Source of the DNA: CAITWD01 sp963842065
GTDB lineage: Bacteria; Actinomycetota; Thermoleophilia; Miltoncostaeales; Miltoncostaeaceae
NCBI GenBank assembly: GCA_963842065.1
Contig: CAWJEW010000008.1
Location: forward strand, 62,001 to 126,000
DNA: 64,000 bases
Reading direction: 5' to 3'
The position numbers and the translations under genes were made by a program. How positions within the stretch are numbered: position 1 is the stretch's first letter; each line of letters opens with the position of its first letter. Below are positions 43,528-53,481 of the stretch, in pieces. The notes beneath the pieces are model-generated. The model was not told the DNA's origin. It made no database searches and worked only from the letters and a program-made list of their open reading frames with translations.

Positions 43528-45950
43528 CTGGCGCGGTCGCGCAGCGCCTTGCGATCGAGTTTGCCCGAGGGCAGGCGCGGTAGCTCAGTCCGCAGGATGA
43601 CCTGCCGCGGGGCCATGTACGGCGCCAGGTGACGGGCGACGTGGCGGCGCAGATCGGCCGGGAGGCCGCCGAGCGCCTGGTCCTCCGGCACGATCCACGC
43701 CACCACCCGGATGAGGCCCGCTGCGTCTGCGACACCCCCGACGGCAGCTTCGCGAACGGCCGCATGCTCGAGCAGGCACGATTCGACCTCACGGGGACTC
43801 ACCCAGCGGGCATCGACCTTGAACAGGTCGTCGACACGCCCGACGTGCCGGTAGCGGCCGTCATGGGCCACAAGTACGTCGCCCATCCTGATCCACTCCC
43901 CATAGACCAGCTCACGGGTGGCCGCCGCACGGCGCCAGTACCCCGAGGTGTTGGAGGGGCTGCGGATCCACAGCTGCCCGGGCGCGCCCTCGGGGACGTC
44001 ACGGCCGTCGGAGTCGCGTAGCGCGATCTCGACGCCGGGGACCACGCGCCCGAGCCAACCGGGCTCCGGCGCGCCCGGCCGCGTCGAGATCACCACGTTT
44101 GAGCACTCGGAGCACCCAAGGCCTTCGATCAGCGGTACCCCGATCAACTCGGCGAATCCCATTGCGATCCCGGCAGGTAGGCTGTCGCCCGATGACACGC
44201 ACAGGCGCACGCCGGCCAGGGCATCTGGCTGCGGGTGCCGGCGCAGGTACTCGATCAGCTGTGCCCAGAAGGTCGGCACGCCGGTCAGCACCCGGATCCC
44301 GTGCCGCGCCGTCAGCTCGATCGTCGTCCGCGGGTTCGGCCGGCCGCCGTTGAGCACGGTTGTGGCGCCCGCGCCGAGCACGCGGAAGAACCCGTTGCCG
44401 AAGCCCAGCGAGGTGAACAACTTCGCCGCCGAATGGCAGGGCTCGCCGGGCGCGAGCTCAAGAATGTGGCGCGCATAGGTCTCGACACTGGCGACCACGT
44501 CGCGGTGGGCGTGCATCACGCCCTTCGGGCGGCCGGTCGAGCCCGAGGAATAGATCATGTAGGCAAGGTCCTCCGGATGCACCCGCGCGCAGTCGGGACC
44601 CTCTCCGGCACCGAGTGCCGTGGGGTTGAGCACCGGCCAGGCGCCCGTCTGGCACTCTCCGTCGGCGACCACCAGCCTGGGCTCGCAGTCTTCGAGGATC
44701 GTCGTGACGCGATCCGCCGGGCTCATCGGGTCGACGGGAACCGCGACCGCGCCGAGCCAGGCGCAGCCGAGAAAGGCAGCGACCCACGGCCGGCCGTCGC
44801 GCAGTGCGACCGCCACCCGGTCGCCGCGCCGGGCTCCGGCGCGCGCTAGCGCACCGGCGGCCTGGCGGGCAGCGACCCACAGCTCGTCGTAGCTCCAGCG
44901 TCCGTCGGCGTCGATGACCGCAGTCGTCGCCCCACGGCCCGCCGACCGGTGGCGCCCGACCAGCGCGTGGACGAGGTTGGCCTCGCGGCTGACGCCGAAG
45001 GCGCGCGCCGGGGGTGGGGACGGTGCGGCGGGTGCCAGTGCCTCGGCGAGCATGGTGTACGCCTCGCGAGGGACCCGCTCCGGAAGCGCGAGGATCACAT
45101 CGGTGACCCCGACGGCGGTGTACTCGGCAAGTCGCTCGCGTACCTGGTCGGCGGTTCCCACCAGCCCGGTCGTGTCCAGCCAGCGCAACAGCCGCTCCGG
45201 CGACGTCCCGAGGCGCGCCGCCTGCGGACCGACAAGGCGCCGGCGGTCGTCCTCGCTCGACCCGACCAGGCAGAAGGTGTAGAGGGCAACGGCGAGCGGC
45301 GGCCGTCCGGCCGCTGCGGCCGCTGCGGCCGCCACCGCCACTCGGGCCGCGAGCTCGTCGGCGCTGCTCCACGCCGCGATGATCCCGTCCGCGTGCCGAC
45401 CGGCGTGCCGGAGCAGCAGCGGTCCGTGCGCGGCCAGCCAGACCGGCGGGCGCCGGATCAGGGGGCGGTTCGGTGCGCCGGCGACGAACCCGGCGACGTT
45501 CGCCCCCTCGGGGCGGTCCCACATCGCGTCCATGACCGCGAGCGCCTGCCGGACACCGGCGGTGCGCTCGGCGGGCGTCCCGAACGCGACGCCGTATGCG
45601 GCGTGTTCGGCGATGTCGGAACCGCTGCCCAGCCCGACGATCATGCGGCCGCCGGCGATCGCGTCGAGCACCGAGGCCATCTTGGCGGCGATCTGCGGCG
45701 GCCGGTAACTGGCCGACAACACCGCGACCCCGAGACGGATGCGCGTGGTGGCGGCCGCGAGCGCCGCGAGTGTCGTGAAGGCGTCAAACGTCGGATCGGT
45801 CTTGATCCGCCCCGGCGACTGGAAGTGGTCGTTGACCCAGAGCGCGTCGACCCCGCTCCCCTCGAGCGACTCGGCGACGCCGCGGATCTCGTCCCACGTG
45901 CCGCCGTACTGGGGCACGCGGATCCCAATGCGGAGGCCCGGGCGACTCAC
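43524..45950 (-). CDS. fusion: LLM-class F420/flavin oxidoreductase + acyl-CoA ligase
   Basis: One uninterrupted frame of 808 residues starts at GTG 45950, overlapping the preceding stop (GTGA). Residues 1 to about 290 form a luciferase-like TIM barrel (VDALWVNDHFQSPGRIKTDP, ALAAATTRIRLGVAVLSASY, GGRMIVGLGSGSDIAEHAAY). A Pro/Ala linker follows. Residues from about 310 on form an AMP-binding enzyme (YMIYSSGSTGRPKGVMHAHR, EGLGCSECSN, YRHVGRVDDLFKVDARWVSP, LPSGKLDRKAL). No start codon or ribosome site lies between them. The pairing suggests activation of an acid to its CoA thioester coupled to F420- or FMN-dependent oxidation, which is inference. Confidence 0.85.
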   Translation of the reverse strand: MSRPGLRIGIRVPQYGGTWDEIRGVAESLEGSGVDALWVNDHFQSPGRIKTDPTFDAFTTLAALAAATTRIRLGVAVLSASYRPPQIAAKMASVLDAIAGGRMIVGLGSGSDIAEHAAYGVAFGTPAERTAGVRQALAVMDAMWDRPEGANVAGFVAGAPNRPLIRRPPVWLAAHGPLLLRHAGRHADGIIAAWSSADELAARVAVAAAAAAAAGRPPLAVALYTFCLVGSSEDDRRRLVGPQAARLGTSPERLLRWLDTTGLVGTADQVRERLAEYTAVGVTDVILALPERVPREAYTMLAEALAPAAPSPPPARAFGVSREANLVHALVGRHRSAGRGATTAVIDADGRWSYDELWVAARQAAGALARAGARRGDRVAVALRDGRPWVAAFLGCAWLGAVAVPVDPMSPADRVTTILEDCEPRLVVADGECQTGAWPVLNPTALGAGEGPDCARVHPEDLAYMIYSSGSTGRPKGVMHAHRDVVASVETYARHILELAPGEPCHSAAKLFTSLGFGNGFFRVLGAGATTVLNGGRPNPRTTIELTARHGIRVLTGVPTFWAQLIEYLRRHPQPDALAGVRLCVSSGDSLPAGIAMGFAELIGVPLIEGLGCSECSNVVISTRPGAPEPGWLGRVVPGVEIALRDSDGRDVPEGAPGQLWIRSPSNTSGYWRRAAATRELVYGEWIRMGDVLVAHDGRYRHVGRVDDLFKVDARWVSPREVESCLLEHAAVREAAVGGVADAAGLIRVVAWIVPEDQALGGLPADLRRHVARHLAPYMAPRQVILRTELPRLPSGKLDRKALRDRAS

Positions 45951-46639
45951 GGGTTGCCGACGACGATGATGAGCTGCGCGTTGGGCGCGGCCGCCTGCAG
46001 CGCCGCCGACGCCGGCAGGGGTGCGACATCGGTGATGCCGAGGTCCGCGCCCAGGCGTCCGGCGACCCCCTGCTCGCCGGTGCGGTAGTAGATGATTTGG
46101 GGCACTGCGGGCGTCGTCGGGGTGGTGGCCGTCGATGGCGCGGGGGCAGTCGTCGCGGTTGCCGCGTGCCCGGTCACGCCGGTTGATGTCTGCGGTGCGG
46201 AGGTTGCCGCACCCGCGGGCGCCGTGGTGACCGTCTGGGTCGGTACGAGGCTCGGTGGCAGCGTGACGTTTCCGGTGACCGGGGTCGGGTAGCCCAGTTG
46301 GACGATGCTGACCGCGATCTGCACCGCGACGCCCGTGGTCGTGCCGGCGTTGAGCACGGCGATCTTCACCTGTGAGCGCGGCGGCAGCGCCACCGTCGGG
46401 GTCACGCCCGTCGCGGTGGTAGCGCCGGTCGCCGTCGTCGCCGTCGTCGTCACTGGAGGAAGGATGATCACGTTGCGGGTACGCATGTCCTTGGGGATGG
46501 AGGGGGTCACCGTCTGGGGATCGGCGCTCGAGCGGTGCTGCCAACCGATCCAGAAGCCGAGCAGGAGGCAGACGATGGCCAGCGCGGTCGTGGTGAGCTG
46601 GCCGGTGGTCGGGCGCCACGACATGTCGGGTCGCTTCAT
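45947..46639 (-). CDS. LytR C-terminal (LytR_C) domain membrane protein
   Basis: This 230-residue protein has a short cytoplasmic start, one helix (LTTTALAIVCLLLGFWIGW), a Thr-rich linker, then VKIAVLNAGTTTGVAVQIAV. After a second Thr/Ala-rich insert come IIYYRTGEQGVAGRLGADLG and AQLIIVVGNP. This is the LytR_C (PF13399) fold without the LCP catalytic domain, split by an unusually long low-complexity insert. Probably a wall-associated protein. Start codon of the fusion gene is embedded in its stop. Confidence 0.82.
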   Translation of the reverse strand: MKRPDMSWRPTTGQLTTTALAIVCLLLGFWIGWQHRSSADPQTVTPSIPKDMRTRNVIILPPVTTTATTATGATTATGVTPTVALPPRSQVKIAVLNAGTTTGVAVQIAVSIVQLGYPTPVTGNVTLPPSLVPTQTVTTAPAGAATSAPQTSTGVTGHAATATTAPAPSTATTPTTPAVPQIIYYRTGEQGVAGRLGADLGITDVAPLPASAALQAAAPNAQLIIVVGNP

Positions 46640-46892
46640 CGCGACGGGTCCCGGAACGCGAGCATCGCTCCTGATGGTACCGGGCGCTCCGGGGGCCGAT
46701 CCGCTGTCGGGGTCGCGCTATGCAGTCCGGCGATTCGTGGTAACCTGCGCGCGGTCGCTGTCGTGAGGCGGTCGCTCCGTGCTGAACTGACCTGAGCGCC
46801 CGTCGCCACGCGACCCGAGGCCCCCTGTACTCGCCTTCGCTTGGCCACATCGCTTCGCCGCATGCGTAGTCCGCGGCAAGCCCTGTCACTGG

Positions 46893-49433
46893 ATGCCAGT
46901 CAGCCTGCGTCCCACCTCGAACACGAGCGCTCCGCCTTCGCCTGCTGAGGCCCTTGCCGTCGCCCTGGAAGATCCGGCCGCCGTCTGGCCGGACGTCACG
47001 CTGCGCCCGCATCAGATCGAGGCGCTCGACGACCTGGCCTCACGCCTGGCACACGGCGTGCGCCGAACGTGGGTCGATGCGCCGACTGGGTCGGGCAAGA
47101 CGGTATTGTTCTGTGCGCTCGCGGCCGCCCTCGACGGTGCGGCCTGTGTGCTGGTCCCGCGGCGCAACCTGGCCGAGCAGACCATCGCGGGATTCGAGCG
47201 GCACTTCCCGTCGGTGAAGGTGCACGAGGAGGGGCCGGACGGGATCGGTCAGCCAGGCGTGGCGATCTGCACGTACCAGGCGGCGCTGCGGCACGCCGCC
47301 CGGATCCAGTGGGAAGACCTGACCCTGCTGGTCTGCGACGAGGCCCATACGGCGTTGGGTGCCCAGACCCGCCTCCTGCTCGACCGCGCGACCAACGCCG
47401 TCATCGTCGGGTTCACGGCGACCGGCGCGACGACCACCGGACACGTGGAGCAGATCTTCGGCCCGGTTGCGACCACGCTGGACCGCGCGTCGGCGATCGA
47501 GCGCGGGATCCTGTGCCCGCTGCGCTCACTGCGGGTTGAGCGCGCGGTCGACCTGTCCGACGTGGCACGTGTACGCGGCGACTTCGACCAGGGCAGCCTT
47601 GGTCGGGCACTGGACCGGGCCTTGTGGCACCAGGCGTGCGCCGAGGTCTGGACCGAACACTTCCAGCCGTTGGGACTCGCCGGCGTGGCGTACACCGCCA
47701 CCGTCGCGCAGGCGCACAACCTCGCCGACGAGCTGACCCAGCGCGGGGTCAAGGCAGCGGCGGTCTCCGGTCAGACGCCGGCGCGCGAGCTGCAAATGAT
47801 CCTCAAGAGGTTCGGCGAGGGCTATATCGACGTGCTCTGCAACGCCGACCTGCTGACCGAAGGCTGGGACGAGACGCGCGCGTCGGTGGTGATGCACCTC
47901 GCCCCGACGACCTCCGAGCGGGTGTTCGTGCAACGCTTGGGGCGCGTAATGCGCCCGGCGCCCGAGAAGGAAGCGGTGTCGGTGGAGTTCCTGCCCAAGG
48001 GCGACCTCATGGGCGTCAAGACCAGTCACGACGTCTTCGGGGTGGGCTGGTACAAGCCCCTCGGCCGCGTCGCGGGCCCCCCGGACGCGGGCGACGAGCG
48101 CGGCAAGCTGGCGCAGGCCGCGCGCGTGCTCGCCGACCAGGCCGGCCACGTGTCCGAGCTGGTCAACCCGGGTGCCGATCCCGGGCAGATCGCCGCGGGC
48201 TTTCGCGACGGGGGTTGGCGCGAGGCCGATACCAGCAAGCTGCGCGGGATTCTGATCGAGGAATGGATCGAGGCCGCGTCGGCCGATGCGACATGCATCG
48301 AGGTGGCCGAGCGCGTGGCGGCAGGCATCCCGCCCGAGGGGGCGCTGGCCTGGTGGGGTCTGACCGGCGTATTGGCCCGCAATGCGCGCGACGGCGTCGA
48401 CCAGCCGATGTGGCGCGAGTGGGCGATGGCCCTCGTCGTGCAGCCGGACCTGCGGATGTGGCTGACCGACGACGCGCCGCGCAAGGTCCTCGACAACCTG
48501 CGCATGACCGCTCGCGAGCGCCTGCGGGCGCTGTGGTACCACGCCGACCACGCTGGAAAGTGGGACCGGATCACCGCGCTCGAGCAGCTCGGGCGCTCCG
48601 GGGACCGCCGCCGCCGCTGGTCCGCGCTCGATGAAGCCTCCGCGTGGGCCCCGGCATGGGCGTGGGATGTCTCGCGCGGCCTGGCCGAAGCCCATCGCCC
48701 GGGACGCAATCAGGAGGCGGCCCGCATCGCCGCCTGGGAAGCACGCCACCTCATCTCGGCAGGTGGCGAGATCAACCTGATCGCCGGCTGGCTGCGGGCG
48801 GCCGGCGGACCCCCGCCCGACCCGATCGCGCCCGATGAACAGACGGCCGCCGCGCTGCGCCTCGGGCAGATCGCCCGGTTAACAGTGGTGCTCGGGCCCG
48901 GCGACGTGCCGACCCGCCCGGAGCATGTTCGGCTTGCCGCGCGCGCGGCAGCCGCCGCGGGCGGGTGGGCGCATCTGCGCGGGCTGCTCGACTCGCTGGA
49001 CTTCACGACGCCGGATGCGCGCCGGGCGCTGCGGGCGGCCGTCGGCGCGACCCAGCCCAAGGCGCTGCTGTCCCGGCGCGGTTGGAACGCGCTGCGCACG
49101 CGGTTCCCGAGACTTCCCTCCGCCGAGGACATCGGGCTGGGCGAGGTCCAGCGGCGCCGTGACGGCGCCGCTGAGGACGGGGCCAAGCCGCGACGGCGCC
49201 GCCGCCGCCGCCTGCACGCTCCGCCGGCGGACACCGCGACCGGAGCCGCACCCCCAACGGCAGAGACCGCGTCCCCAAACGGCGCCGGCCCCGCCGACGC
49301 TGCTTCGGACGGCGCTGTCGCCACCGGGAATCGCCGCCGCCGCCGCCGCCGCCGCCGACCGTCGCGTACAAGCGCCGGCGCGGGCGGGTCCGCCGGCACC
49401 GACGATCCGTCGCCGTCGGTCGCCGGGGACTAA
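46893..49433 (+). CDS. DEAH-box superfamily 2 helicase with Arg-rich C-terminal tail
   Basis: This 846-residue protein has APTGSGKT (Walker A), LVPRRNLAEQTI (Ia), VCDEAH (motif II), GFTATGA (III), VLCNADLLTEGWDE (V) and FVQRLGRVMRPAP (VI with Arg fingers). The order of motifs and RPHQIEALDDL Q-like start fit the ComF/ResIII-type helicase group. The C-terminal 400 residues are helical and unknown. The last 100 hold two Arg runs (RRRRRRRL and RRRRRRRRR) in a Pro/Ala/Ser context, likely nucleic-acid binding. A 253-bp divergent gap separates it from the LytR_C gene. Confidence 0.88.
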   Translation: MPVSLRPTSNTSAPPSPAEALAVALEDPAAVWPDVTLRPHQIEALDDLASRLAHGVRRTWVDAPTGSGKTVLFCALAAALDGAACVLVPRRNLAEQTIAGFERHFPSVKVHEEGPDGIGQPGVAICTYQAALRHAARIQWEDLTLLVCDEAHTALGAQTRLLLDRATNAVIVGFTATGATTTGHVEQIFGPVATTLDRASAIERGILCPLRSLRVERAVDLSDVARVRGDFDQGSLGRALDRALWHQACAEVWTEHFQPLGLAGVAYTATVAQAHNLADELTQRGVKAAAVSGQTPARELQMILKRFGEGYIDVLCNADLLTEGWDETRASVVMHLAPTTSERVFVQRLGRVMRPAPEKEAVSVEFLPKGDLMGVKTSHDVFGVGWYKPLGRVAGPPDAGDERGKLAQAARVLADQAGHVSELVNPGADPGQIAAGFRDGGWREADTSKLRGILIEEWIEAASADATCIEVAERVAAGIPPEGALAWWGLTGVLARNARDGVDQPMWREWAMALVVQPDLRMWLTDDAPRKVLDNLRMTARERLRALWYHADHAGKWDRITALEQLGRSGDRRRRWSALDEASAWAPAWAWDVSRGLAEAHRPGRNQEAARIAAWEARHLISAGGEINLIAGWLRAAGGPPPDPIAPDEQTAAALRLGQIARLTVVLGPGDVPTRPEHVRLAARAAAAAGGWAHLRGLLDSLDFTTPDARRALRAAVGATQPKALLSRRGWNALRTRFPRLPSAEDIGLGEVQRRRDGAAEDGAKPRRRRRRRLHAPPADTATGAAPPTAETASPNGAGPADAASDGAVATGNRRRRRRRRRPSRTSAGAGGSAGTDDPSPSVAGD

Positions 49434-49485
49434 TCCGGCACGGCCGCGCGCGCGTTTCGGTCGGACGGGCGCCTATGCTTGAAAC

Positions 49486-49743
49486 ATGACCGAGCCCCTC
49501 GGATCCGAAGCGGTCGCGGACGCGTTGTGGGACCGCGTGCGCCGCCTGGCGCGGACCGTTGAGGGCCTGGTCGAGGCCGATGCCCTCGGCGAGCTCGACG
49601 TCGACGGGCAGGCACGCCTGGACCGTGCCCGTGTCCGGCTGCAGCGCGCGGTCGAGCGCGCCCAGATGGCCGACGAACTCGCCGATCAGATGGCCGAGCT
49701 GCGGTCATCCCGCGTCGGCGGGGCGGGGTCGGCCGGCGCCTAG
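49486..49743 (+). CDS. 85-residue helical protein
   Basis: The start is ATG 49486. The product is almost entirely helical with Leu/Ala/Arg heptads (ALWDRVRRLARTVEGLVEAD, then RLDRARVRLQRAVERAQMAD), resembling a short coiled-coil dimer. Size recalls XseB, but its family motif is missing. It may be translationally linked to the helicase 52 bp upstream. Its stop overlaps the convergent glcF stop at CTAG. Confidence 0.6.
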   Translation: MTEPLGSEAVADALWDRVRRLARTVEGLVEADALGELDVDGQARLDRARVRLQRAVERAQMADELADQMAELRSSRVGGAGSAGA

Positions 49744-50972
49744 CGGATCAGCTGGGCCGGGTGGACGACGCGGATCGGGGACGCGATCTCGCGCAGCCCC
49801 TGGGCGATCTGGATCGCGCAGCCGGGGTTTGCGACGGCGACGGTGCTGGCGCCCGTGGTGCAGATGGCTTCGGCCTTCTGGCGTCGCAGCTGGGCCGACA
49901 GGTCGGGCTGCAGGAGCGAATACAGGCCCGCCGCGCCGCAGCAGCGCCCGTCGCCGGGGATCTCCACCGGGGTGCCGCCGACCGACGCGACCATCCGGCG
50001 AAGGTCGGGAGCGAGGGATTGGCCGTTGATGTGGTGGCAGGCGTCGTGGCACGCGATCGTCCCCAGATCCCGCGCCCGGGTCGCGAGCTCCATCTCGAGC
50101 AGGTCGCGCACGCGCCCGGCGGCGGCGTCCGCCCGCGGGCCCCAGACCGGATCGCCGGCCAGCAGGTGACCCCAGGTTTTCATGTGGTTGCTGCAGCCGG
50201 CGGAGTTGACGACGATCACCTCGGCGTCCTGGAACTCGGCGATGCGGTCACGCGCCATCTGGCGCGCCGCGTCGGGATAGCCGTAGTGCATCGCAAGTGC
50301 ACCGCAGCAGCCGCCCGAGCGCGCCCGGACGGCGCGGTAGCCGGAGCGGGCGACGGCGCGCATCGTGTCGCGCTGCACGTCGCGGAATGCCACGTCCATC
50401 ACGCACCCGCCCAACAGCGCCGCGGTGGGACCGGTCCCGATCTCGCGCGGAAGCGGGCGCGCGAGCTGCCGCAGCGAGACCCGTGGGCTGACGTCCCGCA
50501 AGGCTGTCGGTCCGAGCCGGTCCAGGCGCAGCGCCTGGGCGACCCCGAGTGCCGCGCCGGCGGCGTAGACCGCCCACGGCCGCGGGAGGACGTACTTGAG
50601 TCCGAGCGCGCGCACGCCGCGCTCGCGCATGGGGCGGACCGCCTCGACCTGGGCACGGGCCGCCTCGATCATGCGGCCAAATGGCACGCCGCTCGGGCAG
50701 GCGGTCTCGCACGCCCGGCAGGCCAGGCACTCGTCCATCATGGTCCCGAACGTGGCGTCGACGGTCGCCTGACCTTCCTCGACCGCGCGCATGGCGGCGA
50801 TGCGCCCGCGCGGTGAGGCGGTCTCGCGGCCGGTCAGGCGGAAGGTCGGGCAGTGCGGCAGGCACAGCCCACACGACACGCACGACACGATGTCCTCGGC
50901 GACCGGAGCCGCGATCCCGGGCAGCCAGTTCGCCGGTCGGATCGGAGGCGGTCGCAGCTCGTCGTCGCTCAC
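49740..50972 (-). CDS. glcF: glycolate oxidase iron-sulfur subunit
   Basis: This 410-residue protein has two ferredoxin-type 4Fe-4S motifs (CVSCGLCLPHCP and CLACRACETACPSG) and two CCG domains (RSGGCCGALAMHYG and DGRCCGAAGLY, with GCSNHMKTWG). It passes electrons from the flavoprotein pair to the respiratory chain during glycolate oxidation. GTG start at 50972 overlaps the glcE stop. All cluster ligands are present. Confidence 0.92.
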   Translation of the reverse strand: MSDDELRPPPIRPANWLPGIAAPVAEDIVSCVSCGLCLPHCPTFRLTGRETASPRGRIAAMRAVEEGQATVDATFGTMMDECLACRACETACPSGVPFGRMIEAARAQVEAVRPMRERGVRALGLKYVLPRPWAVYAAGAALGVAQALRLDRLGPTALRDVSPRVSLRQLARPLPREIGTGPTAALLGGCVMDVAFRDVQRDTMRAVARSGYRAVRARSGGCCGALAMHYGYPDAARQMARDRIAEFQDAEVIVVNSAGCSNHMKTWGHLLAGDPVWGPRADAAAGRVRDLLEMELATRARDLGTIACHDACHHINGQSLAPDLRRMVASVGGTPVEIPGDGRCCGAAGLYSLLQPDLSAQLRRQKAEAICTTGASTVAVANPGCAIQIAQGLREIASPIRVVHPAQLIR

Positions 50973-52033
50973 GGGGCACCTGCCAGGTCGCCGATGAATT
51001 GTCCGCGGTTGAGGATGCCGGCGGGGTCGAACGCCGCCTTGAGCCGGCGCATGATCGCAAGGCCGGCCGGCGCCGGGCCCCAGGGGTCCGCGCGCAGCTC
51101 GTCCGGTGCATCACGGACGACCGCATGGCCGCCTGCGGCGATGGCGAGCCCGCGCACATCCTCGAGCTGGACGAGATCCTCAATCGCGACGGTGGACGAC
51201 CCGACGCCCAGGTGGGCCTGGAACGGGTAGCCGCGTGCGGCCAGGTCGTTCGCGAACCGGCCCAGCCGCGCCGGCGGCACGCCGGCCTCGAGCACGGCGG
51301 AGGCCCCGAAGACCGGCGGTGGCGCGCACGCGCGCATGCCCGGCGGGGCGACCAGGTCCTCGGGCGGGCCGATCAGCTCGATGTCGAGGCGCGCCGGCCC
51401 GAGCAGGACCGCGGCGGGCTGATGGACGTGCCGGCGCACCTGCTCACCGAGCGCGACGAGTTCCGGCCCGGGGCCCTCAGCGGTGAACCAGGCGCTCGAG
51501 GCCGGCAGCGGCCACAGCTTCAGCGTCACCTCCACGATGACCCCCAGGGTGCCGTGCGCACCGACGACCAGCCGTGGGATGTCGTAGCCGGCAACGCCCT
51601 TGACGGTCTTGCCGCCCGCCTGAACAAGGCGTCCATCTCCGGTCACGATGACGACCTGCAACAGCGAGTCCCGCAGCGCGCCGTAGCGCAGTCGCCGGTG
51701 CCCGCTGGCGGCGCGCGCTAGCAGTCCTCCAACCGTCGCCCCGGGGATGTCGGGAGCCTGGATCCACGTCTGGGCGTGTACGGCAAGGGCCTCCTGGAGC
51801 CGGCGGACCGCGACGCCGGCCTCGACGGTCACGACCAGATCGGCGGGTTCGTGGCTGATGATGCGGTCGAACTGGGCGGTCGTCACAATTTCGTCTGACG
51901 CGGACCTTGCGAGTCCGTGTCGGCCGCCGCTGCCGCCGCCTGCGATGCACACTGCTTGCGCGTCCTCGCTGGCGCCGCGCAGTGCCGCGCAGAGCGCTGT
52001 GCGGGTGGCCGGCGTGTCCGCGGCTAGATCCAT
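50969..52033 (-). CDS. glcE: glycolate oxidase FAD-binding subunit
   Basis: This 354-residue protein starts at ATG 52033, overlapping the end of glcD (GTWI, TAG 52024). It has a PP-loop-type FAD domain: CIAGGGSGGRHGLARSASDE, TVEAGVAVRRLQEALA, GATVGGLLARAASG, and GKTVKGVAGYDIPRLVVGAH with GTLGVIVEVTLKL. The C-terminal ending AAFDPAGILNRGQFIG is as in GlcE. Forms the catalytic complex with GlcD and GlcF. Confidence 0.92.
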   Translation of the reverse strand: MDLAADTPATRTALCAALRGASEDAQAVCIAGGGSGGRHGLARSASDEIVTTAQFDRIISHEPADLVVTVEAGVAVRRLQEALAVHAQTWIQAPDIPGATVGGLLARAASGHRRLRYGALRDSLLQVVIVTGDGRLVQAGGKTVKGVAGYDIPRLVVGAHGTLGVIVEVTLKLWPLPASSAWFTAEGPGPELVALGEQVRRHVHQPAAVLLGPARLDIELIGPPEDLVAPPGMRACAPPPVFGASAVLEAGVPPARLGRFANDLAARGYPFQAHLGVGSSTVAIEDLVQLEDVRGLAIAAGGHAVVRDAPDELRADPWGPAPAGLAIMRRLKAAFDPAGILNRGQFIGDLAGAP

Positions 52034-53470
52034 GTCCCCTCCGGCAGCTCGCCGTGGGGAAAGTTTAGTTCGCCGCACTTGCTGCCGGCGGGCAGTACCT
52101 TGCGCGGGTTCATACGGCCGTCGGGATCGAACGCCTCGCGGCTGCGCGCCTGGGCGTCCAGATCAACGACCCCGAACTGCAGCGGCATGAAATCGCGCTT
52201 TTCCATCCCGATGCCGTGTTCACCGGACAAGGTCCCGCCAACGCTCATGCAGATTTCGATGATCTCGCGTCCGGCCTGCAGGACCCGCGTGACCTGTGCG
52301 TCGTCGCGCCGGTCGAACGAGATCAGCGGATGCAGGTTGCCGTCGCCCGCGTGGAAGACGTTCATGATCACCAGATCGTTGCGTGCCGCGATGCCTTCGA
52401 TGGCGGCCAACACCTCGACCAGGCGCGTGCGCGGCACGACGCAATCGTGCAGGTAGTAGTTCGGGGCGATGCGCGCACACGCGCCGAACGCGTTCTTGCG
52501 AGCCTTCCAGAACAGCGCCCGCTCGGCGTCGTCGGTGGCGACGCGGATGTGGCTCGCACCCGACTCCCGGCAGATCTGCTCGACGACGGCTGTGTCGGAG
52601 GCCACCTGGGCGGCGGTGCCGTCGACTTCAACCAGCAGCACCGCGGCCGCGTCGACGGGCAAGCCGGCGTGGACGAAGGCCTCGACCGCGCGCGTCATCG
52701 TGCGGTCCATCATCTCCATGGCCGCCGGGATCACGCCCCTGGCAATGATGTCACGCACGGCGGCGCCGGCCGCCGTCAGCGAGGTGAAGTCGACCAGCAG
52801 GGTGCGGACCACGGGCGGGTTGCGCGTCAGGCGCACGCAGACCTTCGTGACGATCCCGAGCGTGCCCTCACCGCCGACGATGAAACCGCGCAGGTCATAG
52901 CCCGGGCGGATCGGGGGCCGGCCCGCCGATCTCGATGACCTCACCGTCGGGCAGCACAATCTCAACTCCGAGGATGTGCTGGGACGTCACCCCCGCGGCG
53001 AGGCAGTGTGGACCCCCGGCGTTCGTGCCGACGTTGCCGCCGATCGAGCAGGCCGCCTGGCTGGAGGGGTCGGGCGCGTAGTGCAGGCCCAGGTGCGTCA
53101 CGGCGGCGGTCAAATCCAGATTCAGGACGCCCGGCTCGACCCAGGCGCACGGCGTGTCGGGGTCGATCGACAGGACCTGCCGCATGCGGGCGACCGAGAT
53201 CACCACGGAACCGTCGAGCGGGATCGCCGAGCCGGCGAGGCTCGTCCCGGACCCGCGCGGGACGATGGGCAACCCCAGTTGGGCCGCCAGTCGCACGCAG
53301 GCGGCGACCTCAGCGGTCGAGTCACAGAGGACGACCAGGCCGCACTCGCCCTGATTCATCGACCCGTCCTTGGAATACAGCAGCCGCTCGAGCTGCTCGG
53401 TGAGCACGCGCTGCGGGCCGACGATCGCCCGGAACTGATCGACTCCGGACGGGGTGACAAAGGTGGCCAT
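52024..53470 (-). CDS. glcD: glycolate oxidase catalytic flavoprotein subunit, frameshift near 52915
   Basis: The start is ATG 53470. The first frame covers VPRGSGTSLAGSAIP, WVEPGVLNLDLTAAVTHLGL and GGNVGTNAGGPHCLAAGVTS. The second frame covers GYDLRGFIVGGEGTLGIVTK, NVFHAGDGNLHPLISFD, GGTLSGEHGIGMEKRDFM and FDPDGRMNPRKVLPAG. A one-base change in the G/C-rich stretch 52905-52925 separates them. Total length fits 482 codons plus one base, so a single indel restores the gene. An assembly error is more likely than loss, because glcE and glcF are intact and coupled. Confidence 0.88.
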
Positions 53471-53481
53471 GACGTGCCAGC

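Noticed and set aside
45951..47012. Upstream extension of the oxidoreductase-ligase fusion
   Set aside because: It would cover the LytR_C gene in another frame and the divergent helicase start. GTG 45950 overlaps the LytR_C stop as expected.
49486..49743. Exodeoxyribonuclease VII small subunit (XseB)
   Set aside because: Similar size and helical content, but the XseB FEEALxxLExIVxxLE motif is absent and no xseA is nearby.
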